From Saccharomycopsis fibuligera x Saccharomycopsis cf. fibuligera (Eukaryota; Ascomycota; Saccharomycetes; Ascoideales; Saccharomycopsidaceae), in NCBI GenBank assembly GCA_001936135.1, contig CP012817.1:2790001-2854000 (forward strand): 64,000 nt of DNA, written 5' to 3'. Below the pieces are notes generated by a model that had not been told where the DNA came from, made no database searches, and saw only the letters and a list, made by a program, of their open reading frames with translations. Both the position numbers and the translations under genes were made by a program. This document shows, piece after piece, positions 58,049-64,000 of the stretch (position 1 is its first letter; each line of letters begins with the position of its first letter).

Positions 58049-60217
58049 ATGATAATTGACAAAAACAAGTTTGCAGACGACTTTTTAGAAGCAGTTTCTC
58101 TTGAAAGAGAGTCTGACATCGAGCTTGTAAATGATTTGCTAGGAAAATTATCAAGCAAAAAGTTATCACAAGAAGGGTTAGCAGTACTCAATTTGAACAT
58201 TGCAAACATCAGGAATGGTCTCGGCGGAAGAACTCTAATTGAATTAGAAAATGACAATGCCGTCACCAATTCAGAAGAGATAAATAATGGCGACATTAGG
58301 GTCGGTGATATTGTCAAAGTTGAGAAAATGCCATCAGCAACTGCATCTAAAAAGAAGCAAGCTGCAAATGCTGCAAAAAAATCTCACTCTAAAAAATCCA
58401 AGAACATAAAGACAAGCAGCAATGCAAATGAGGCTGATTTAGCTACTATTGAAGGTGTAGTCACCAAGATTTCACTTGCGTGTATAATTGTTGCTGTGGA
58501 TGAGAGTTTTGAGGACAATTTGCTCAAACTTGGAAATGAAAGGGTATGGCTTGTTAGAGTTGCTAATTCTATTACTTATAAAAGAATGGAATCTACCTTG
58601 AGAAAGTTGAAAGAAATTAATGACTTATCTCCAATAATGCAGTTGCTATTAGGTCAATCACAATTCATACCGCCTAGTGAATCAAAGTTACAGCAATCTT
58701 TTCAAAAAATTAGGTTTAATAATGATAAGTTGAATGATTCGCAGAAACGAGCTATTAATTTTTCTTTGAACTCGGATTTGTCAATCATCCATGGGCCTCC
58801 GGGAACTGGAAAAACTTACACTTTAATAGAACTCATACAGCAACTTTTACTAAATGGAAACCAAAGAATTTTAGTTTGTGGCCCATCAAATATTTCGATT
58901 GATACGATTATTGAAAGATTAGACAAGTTGATACCGTACACTAAACTCTTGAGAATCGGTCATCCATCAAGACTTTTACCCAGTATCCAAAAGCATTCTT
59001 TAGACTTTATATCCAAATCAGGAGAAAATTCAGAGATCACAGAAGATATCAGGAAGGAAATAACTGAGAATTTAAAGACCATAAAAAAATTGAAAAGCTA
59101 TAAAGAACGAAAACAATTATGGAACGAAAACAAATTTCTCAAGAAAGACTTGAGGATTAGAGAAAGGAAAAAAATTAGCGAGCTTATTGTTGGTGCACAA
59201 GTTGTGGCGGCCACTTTACACGGTGCTAGTAGTAGGGAATTAATTACCGCAGTGGAAGCCAACGGAGGAAAACCGTTATTTGATTGTTTGATTATTGATG
59301 AAGTATCACAGTCATTGGAGCCGCAGTGTTGGATACCTTTAATATCACACCCCGGTATAAAAAAAATCGTTTTAGCAGGTGACAATAAGCAGCTTCCACC
59401 AACTGTTAAACTAGATGACCATGAAATATTATCAATGAGTCAAAAAAAATCTGATTTGAACAAAGCTATGCATTTCAAAAAATTATTAGAAACGACATTG
59501 TTTGATAGATTGATCAAGATTCATCCAGAAAAAGAACTAAAACAACTCTTGAATGTGCAATATAGAATGAATGAACAAATTATGCAGTTCAGCTCTCAAC
59601 AACTTTATGATGGCCAACTAGCAGCGGCAAATAGTGTTAAAGATAGGCTTTTGAATGATTTGGAAAACGCATTGGAGAACGATGACACTACTATACCTGT
59701 GATATGGTATGATACTCAAGGAGGTGATTTTCCAGAACAACAAGATGCTCCTGACGAGGTAGGGATGCTGAAACAGGGGCTCACTTCATCCAAGTTTAAT
59801 GAAAATGAAGCGTTGCTTACATTAAAACACATTCAGAATTTGATGAATTCAAATGTGCCTGAGGAATTCATTGGTGTGATATCGCCTTATAATTTGCAGG
59901 TTTCTATACTCAAGCAGAAAATTCATACCAAGTATCCAAAAATTGAGATATCCACAATTGATGGATTCCAAGGCCGTGAAAAAGATGTTATTATCTTGTC
60001 ATTGGTGAGAAGTAATTTAGATAAACTGGTGGGTTTTTTGAAAGATGAAAGAAGGTTGAATGTTGCGATTACAAGACCAAAACGTCAACTTTGCGTCATT
60101 GGTGACATGGAGACCATTGGTGAAAGTAAAAATTTATTTTTGAGCAAGTGGGTGAAATGGGCAGAAGATAACGCAGATTTGAGGTACCCTGACTTATTAG
60201 AACTTTCTGAATTGTGA
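58049..60217 (+). CDS. HCS1: Hcs1, DNA helicase A (IGHMBP2/Upf1-like SF1B)
   Basis: The 722-residue protein (yeast Hcs1 683) starts at ATG 58049. An N-terminal beta-barrel region is interrupted by a Lys/Ser-rich insert (SATASKKKQAANAAKKS). The SF1B motifs follow: I GPPGTGKTYTL (about 249), Ia ILVCGPSNISIDTI, II DEVSQSLEPQCW (about 416), III GDNKQLPPTVK (about 444), IV QYRMNEQIM, V TIDGFQGREKDVIILSLVRSN and VI LNVAITRPKRQLCVIGD. Hcs1 is a 5'-3' DNA helicase associated with polymerase alpha. Confidence 0.95.
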   Translation: MIIDKNKFADDFLEAVSLERESDIELVNDLLGKLSSKKLSQEGLAVLNLNIANIRNGLGGRTLIELENDNAVTNSEEINNGDIRVGDIVKVEKMPSATASKKKQAANAAKKSHSKKSKNIKTSSNANEADLATIEGVVTKISLACIIVAVDESFEDNLLKLGNERVWLVRVANSITYKRMESTLRKLKEINDLSPIMQLLLGQSQFIPPSESKLQQSFQKIRFNNDKLNDSQKRAINFSLNSDLSIIHGPPGTGKTYTLIELIQQLLLNGNQRILVCGPSNISIDTIIERLDKLIPYTKLLRIGHPSRLLPSIQKHSLDFISKSGENSEITEDIRKEITENLKTIKKLKSYKERKQLWNENKFLKKDLRIRERKKISELIVGAQVVAATLHGASSRELITAVEANGGKPLFDCLIIDEVSQSLEPQCWIPLISHPGIKKIVLAGDNKQLPPTVKLDDHEILSMSQKKSDLNKAMHFKKLLETTLFDRLIKIHPEKELKQLLNVQYRMNEQIMQFSSQQLYDGQLAAANSVKDRLLNDLENALENDDTTIPVIWYDTQGGDFPEQQDAPDEVGMLKQGLTSSKFNENEALLTLKHIQNLMNSNVPEEFIGVISPYNLQVSILKQKIHTKYPKIEISTIDGFQGREKDVIILSLVRSNLDKLVGFLKDERRLNVAITRPKRQLCVIGDMETIGESKNLFLSKWVKWAEDNADLRYPDLLELSEL

Positions 60218-60398
60218 AAATACTGACTAAAGTACAAAATATATGGAGCTTTATTACAGTTTATTTACAGGCAATAACTTAATGAAGGATCATAATTGGT
60301 CAAGAGGGGTTTTGCAAGAATGAATTAAAAAAACCAACAAAAGCATTGTATTTATCCGTATTCTATATTGCCTCAAAAATAAAAATATTTAAAACTAT

Positions 60399-60439
<41 letters not shown>

Positions 60440-60568
60440 GCAAAAAGAGTGAAAGGGGAATTGAAAAAATGCTTTAAGTCAAAAACATTTCTGGAAAAGC
60501 GGCAATCTTTGCAACGTTTTTTCTTTTAACGAAAATTGGCTTAAAAATTTGGAGTTAAGATTTAAGTG
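60218..60568. other. Convergent 3' region with A35 tract
   Basis: This spacer between the HCS1 stop and the secreted-protein stop contains 35 A residues at 60400-60434. No gene was seen. Confidence 0.5.
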
Positions 60569-60976
60569 CTAAGCAGTTGCAGTTGCACTTTCAGCGGCAA
60601 AAGTCAAAGATGTCAAATCAGCAGAAGCACTGTATTCAAATTGGGATTGTGATAAGAATGGAATATCACCAGTTCTATTGTTCTTGAAACCTGTTTTTCC
60701 TTCTGGGTGAGTGCCGTTACCTTTTCTGTGTGGATGTGTACCATTCCCTTTGAATCTCGGATCTTTTGGAAAACTATGTGTAGTGTTGCCTTTGCCACCT
60801 TTTGGTAATGGCAGAATACCACTTGGAACACCAGATGGAATGCCACTTGGAAATCCAGAGGCAGCCAAGCTGGCAAAGTCGAAGCCAGAGTCAATTGTTG
60901 GGAGAGCAGCTCCATTTACCTGAGCAAATATTAAGTATTGCAAAATAGCAGCGTCAGCGAAAAATGAAAATTTCAT
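60569..60976 (-). CDS. Small secreted, N-glycosylated protein candidate
   Basis: The 135-residue protein begins MKFSFFADAAILQYLIFAQVNGAAL, a likely signal peptide cleaved near VNG-AA. The mature part has GIPSGVPSGI repeats (about 43-54), a basic GNGTHP repeat pair (KGNGTHPHR, KGNGTHPEG) and four N-x-T sequons (NTT, NGT twice, NRT). There is no transmembrane segment, and the C-terminus TFAAESATATA is not a convincing GPI signal. No Cys is present. I recognise no family. Fungal cell-surface or secreted proteins of this size often vary by species. The long intergenic space on both sides fits a conditionally expressed gene. Confidence 0.68.
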   Translation of the reverse strand: MKFSFFADAAILQYLIFAQVNGAALPTIDSGFDFASLAASGFPSGIPSGVPSGILPLPKGGKGNTTHSFPKDPRFKGNGTHPHRKGNGTHPEGKTGFKNNRTGDIPFLSQSQFEYSASADLTSLTFAAESATATA

Positions 60977-61569
60977 TTTGTATTAGTGGTGTGAAATAAA
61001 GAAAAGAGTATAGTTGTGATGACGTTCAAGTGACTATAAGAGGTGTTTGTAGGTTGATGATATGTATCAATTAAATAAATGTACCTTCTTACTTAATGCT
61101 GAAGAGCTCAATTTATAGATTTTTTGTACAATCTGCTTTCAGTAAAAAAGTAATATTTAATTGCATCAAAGTATTACTACCATTGCGGTACCTTTCAAAC
61201 ATATTGCTAAGCCCACATGCCCAATCAGTCACGAAACACGCAGTTATTTTGGATCATGCTGTAGTGAGTGTTCCTAATCTCGTCTGTGTTAAAACTAAGT
61301 ATCATTGAAAATAAAATGTTCAAATTCCATTGTTTGAGATGATCACGCTTAGCACAAAAAGCCACTAAGACCCAACATGAGGATTAGGCTTGCTAATCCT
61401 TCAAGTAAACTTTTGCCATGATTGTACGGAATTTTTTGTTGTAGAGAAGCACATAAGTCTCACCTCTTCTACGCCAAAATTTGTCACCAAAGTACTACAG
61501 ATGCACATTACTTTCTTGTTGAATGTTCCCGGCTTTGTACAGTAAGTGACGGCAGAAAAATTAAAAAAA
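60977..61569. promoter_or_regulatory. Promoter of the secreted-protein gene and tRNA-Tyr 3' flank
   Basis: About 590 bp, AT-rich. A TGATGAT string (about 61056) and CTGA (about 61100) were considered as C/D snoRNA boxes but lack a closing stem. No gene was assigned. Confidence 0.4.
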
Positions 61570-61655
61570 TCTCTCGGGGGTGATTCGAACACCCGATATC
61601 CAGATTATTGTGGACATTACAGTCTGGCGCCTTAAACCAACTTGGCCACCGAGAG
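61570..61655 (-). tRNA. tRNA-Tyr(GTA), intron-containing
   Basis: Minus strand, 86 nt. Acceptor arms CTCTCGG and CCGAGAG pair, with discriminator A. The D arm GCCAAGTTGGTTTAAGGC matches yeast tRNA-Tyr. The anticodon stem CCAGA/TCTGG encloses CTGTAA (anticodon GTA) and an intron of about 11 nt. T arm GGGTGTTCGAATCACCC. A T7 terminator follows. Confidence 0.95.
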
Positions 61656-61832
61656 GAATTTGACGTTATTGTATAATGGTTCAACTACTAGTTTCAGGTC
61701 AAAACTGAGTTCTACAGTCATTTAATATTCTTGATTAATGCTCTTAAATTGACATATTCGGTTAATGTATTCAGAAAAGTTACTACTATTCAGTAAAACT
61801 CTTCATATTTACTACTATCAACGCTAACATTT

Positions 61833-61872
61833 TGACGAATGTTGAGTTCTAAACCAACAAACCTGAATACAG
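61833..61872 (-). repeat. 40-bp repeat block, inverted orientation
   Basis: TGACGAATGTTGAGTTCTAA and the following 20 bases are the reverse complement of 34247-34286 with three mismatches. Its outer 19 bp also match the inverse of 62419-62437 (17 of 19). Confidence 0.85.
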
Positions 61873-61878
61873 AATAAG

Positions 61879-62081
61879 TTCGTGGATTTTTTATCTTGGT
61901 GCACGATACACTTATTTACTACTATTGATCGCGAATCACTAACATGTTTTGCATTCAGTATGATTAGTATTTATACATGATCCAACCCAATACTTTTATA
62001 TATTTATTATTAGTTAGTTATATTTGAAATACAAGGCTTTTACATCCAAAATATGAACCCTGAGATGTCAGTATTCCGTAA
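61879..62081 (+). repeat. Dispersed repeat, copy 2 (about 203 bp)
   Basis: It matches 34008-34211 in the same orientation. A degraded partial copy of its middle (TTCAGTCAGATTATCATTTA onward) follows at about 62090-62155. Confidence 0.85.
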
Positions 62082-62418
62082 TATTTGTTATTTCAGTCAG
62101 ATTATCATTTATATACGGTTCAACCCAAAATTTTTATATAGTTATTAGATTTTAGTTAAAAAAAAAAAGCGAAGAAACAAAAAGAAGAAATACAAGGAAG
62201 TTCAAAAGAAGAACGAGTGCCTCAGGATAGAAGATCTTGAAAGTTAGATGTAGTCTAAGAACTGTAAGAGATCTTCGAGGAAGACTAAATAATAATCAGA
62301 CAGAATAAAACACAATATTAGCGTTGAGCTATAAATAGTAGTAAATATGCTTCCTGTAACCGCGTAGTAGTCACTAATTAAGGTCATTACGTGACTGTAT
62401 CTCCTGATCTTATTGTTC

Positions 62419-62437
62419 TAGAACTCAATGTTCGTCA
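62419..62437 (+). repeat. 19-bp terminal-type repeat block
   Basis: TAGAACTCAATGTTCGTCA is identical to the right end of the 40-bp block at 34247-34286 and an inverted near-copy of 61833-61851. Confidence 0.8.
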
Positions 62438-63473
62438 GATAGCACCATTATATTAATGAGTAGAAGATGAGTGGAATATGATATTGAAGTGACACCCTTT
62501 CTTTTACCTGTAGACATCAACAACGAAACTTTTTAAAACAAGAACCAGAACCATCAGGACCATAATCTCATCTTCAATATGATTACTAGATTTACAGTAC
62601 TAACAGGATTTTCGCTAATATAGAAACAATTGCACTATACTGTTTTCTATCTGGCTGTACGTAAGAAATACACTATTTCTTGATTCACCAGTAAGTGCAA
62701 AACCATTTTTTTCACAAAACAACCCATGTGTTCTTAATAATATGGTTTCGTAATAGTATAACAGATTGAAATTGCGAAGAAGTTAAAAGAATTTGCGGCA
62801 TACACATACTATAAGATAGAGAACATTTAGCTACAAAAAAATAAGGAACGAACGTTTTTGGTGGGAGAAATGTAACTGTATAGCTAATCAGTCACACTAC
62901 TAAAATAACAATTAATTACTACAATGTAGGTAATTATCAATGTAAATGAACAGAAGATACATTAGTGATTCACAAATTGTAACAAAAAAGAAGAAAAAAC
63001 CGGTCAACTAAGAATTATGATAAAGACAAAAAATACACAAACACAAAGCAGTTATCCTTAACCTGGGGAGTGAGCAACAAAGGCTGCGTGTTCTACCCAA
63101 CAAAAAACAATACAACCATCTTAGCCTCACGCGTTGATAAAACCGTTCAAGAGAGAAAGGATAAAAGTGGAAAAAAAAAAAAGCAATATGACAAACAGAA
63201 AAAAAGATAAAAAATAACGGTGCAAAGAAGTATATTTTTTTTCTTTTTTGACTCTCCTTCAAAAGATATTAGAAAGACAAACAGAATATGCTGTTTGTGC
63301 TATATGACATAACAATAAAACAAAGGAAAGGAGCAGGAGGATGGGTCAAAAATATAGGAGAAATAGAATAAAAACAAAAGAAACTGAACAGAATGACTAG
63401 ATGCAAAGAAATGAAATGGAATAGGAAAAGAAAAACTGAAGAATTTATGCCGAGTAAACAAAAACCGACACAG

Positions 63474-64000
63474 TTAGAGCCAAGCAGACTCATTTACATC
63501 CTTTTCTTGTTGTGCTTGCTGTTGTGGGTGAACTCTAGCACGCTTGTCATCGGAAATCTTTACTGGCTTCACCGTTGACGAGACCTGCTGTGGTTGTTGG
63601 TATAATCTGGTGGATATTGGAAAACGTTTGGACTCATCTTCTTGCTGAGGAATAACATCAGCAGATGGCTGAATATGTGTCTGCTGAGCTTGTGGCACAG
63701 CTTGTCCAACATCTACCTGTGCAAGTTGCTGTTGCTGTTGCTGTTGCTGTTGATGGTGCTGTGATACTTCTTGAACATTGGAAGGACCTGGTGTTGGTTG
63801 ATAAAACACTATCTGATTGGCTTGATGAGGAGGAACAACAGATGGGTCCAAAAGATATGGAGTTTTACCATTATTAGCAGCATTATTATTAACATCACCG
63901 TCTTTTTCATTGCGTTTTCCAAGCTTGGATTGTTGGAATTTGACAATTGTCCAGTCAAAGATGTAGTCATATCTGTAATTCTCCTGCAAAAAGAAATCTC
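63474..64000 (-). CDS. HRR25: Hrr25-type casein kinase 1, C-terminal part (partial)
   Basis: The frame is open to the right edge; only the C-terminal 175 codons are present. It begins DFFLQENYRYDYIFDWTIVKF, the end of a CK1-delta/Hrr25 kinase domain (compare YDYVFDW in CK1). The tail is Pro/Gln-rich with a nine-Gln run and ends in a basic DDKRARVHPQQQ region, as in Hrr25. Hrr25 is a nuclear, cytosolic and spindle-pole CK1 acting in DNA repair, ribosome assembly, vesicle traffic and meiosis. The apparent start inside the window is not real. Confidence 0.85.
   Translation of the reverse strand, partial: DFFLQENYRYDYIFDWTIVKFQQSKLGKRNEKDGDVNNNAANNGKTPYLLDPSVVPPHQANQIVFYQPTPGPSNVQEVSQHHQQQQQQQQQLAQVDVGQAVPQAQQTHIQPSADVIPQQEDESKRFPISTRLYQQPQQVSSTVKPVKISDDKRARVHPQQQAQQEKDVNESAWL

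Larger units (their letters stand above)
61656..63473. other. 1.8 kb repeat-rich region: tRNA-Tyr 5' flank to HRR25 3' flank
   Basis: The first 1 kb holds the second copy of the dispersed repeat found upstream of tRNA-Glu, with an inverted 40-bp block, a partial internal duplication (about 62090-62155) and a possible decayed LTR (62545-62640). The remainder (62700-63473) is AT-rich 3' flank of HRR25. No gene is credible here. Confidence 0.5.

Noticed and set aside
61050-61106. C/D box snoRNA candidate (TGATGAT ... CTGA)
   Set aside because: No terminal stem or second box pair; more likely chance in AT-rich DNA.

Overview
This is a 64 kb stretch of nuclear DNA from a budding yeast (Saccharomycotina). 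Nearly every gene has a clear Saccharomyces-type homologue, intergenic DNA is AT-rich, and introns are short and carry yeast signals (GTACGT or GTATGT, TACTAAC, TAG). Three of the four tRNA genes contain introns. CTG codons are scarce, and in the DAL81-family gene an in-frame CTG (10902-10904) falls where homologues carry serine in the W..SLP motif. This points to the CUG-Ser clade (Candida/Lodderomyces group), inferred from one codon and general character; if correct, CTG should be read as Ser throughout.

Layout: SAC3 (mRNA export, cut at the left edge), UBP6 (proteasome deubiquitinase), an ARM-type protein of unknown role, SIS2/HAL3 (CoA synthesis and phosphatase inhibitor), and a DAL81-family regulator with two zinc clusters (1-11.7 kb). 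A sparse region (11.7-18.4 kb) holds a small orphan gene, GCS1 (ArfGAP) and a 2.7 kb promoter region leading into a vacuolar MRP-type ABC transporter (18.4-23.5 kb). DAD3 (kinetochore), PER33/POM33 (ER/nuclear pore) and a spliced RCK2-type kinase follow. From 32 to 35 kb lie a 62-codon gene, tRNA-Phe, retroelement debris, an intact 324-bp solo LTR with target duplication, and tRNA-Glu. From 35 to 56 kb genes are dense: a 677-codon orphan, a FAM192A-type gene, AVO1 (TORC2), CIA2 (Fe-S assembly), NAF1 (H/ACA snoRNP), MSH1 (mitochondrial MutS), NCS2 (tRNA thiolation), PEX17 (peroxisome), a three-exon HAD phosphatase, an X-Pro peptidase and a DUF1769 gene. The right end has tRNA-Ser, HCS1 (helicase A), a small secreted glycoprotein candidate, tRNA-Tyr, a second repeat cluster and the 3' part of HRR25 (casein kinase 1).

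The genes are ordinary unlinked housekeeping and regulatory loci and no operon-like system is visible. The most notable points are: two spliced genes whose starts are hidden in tiny exons, one with a 23-nt internal microexon; a duplicated zinc cluster in the DAL81-family factor; a solo LTR placed 12 bp upstream of tRNA-Glu and a repeat family seen upstream of tRNA genes at two loci; and strong perfect palindromes in non-coding DNA.
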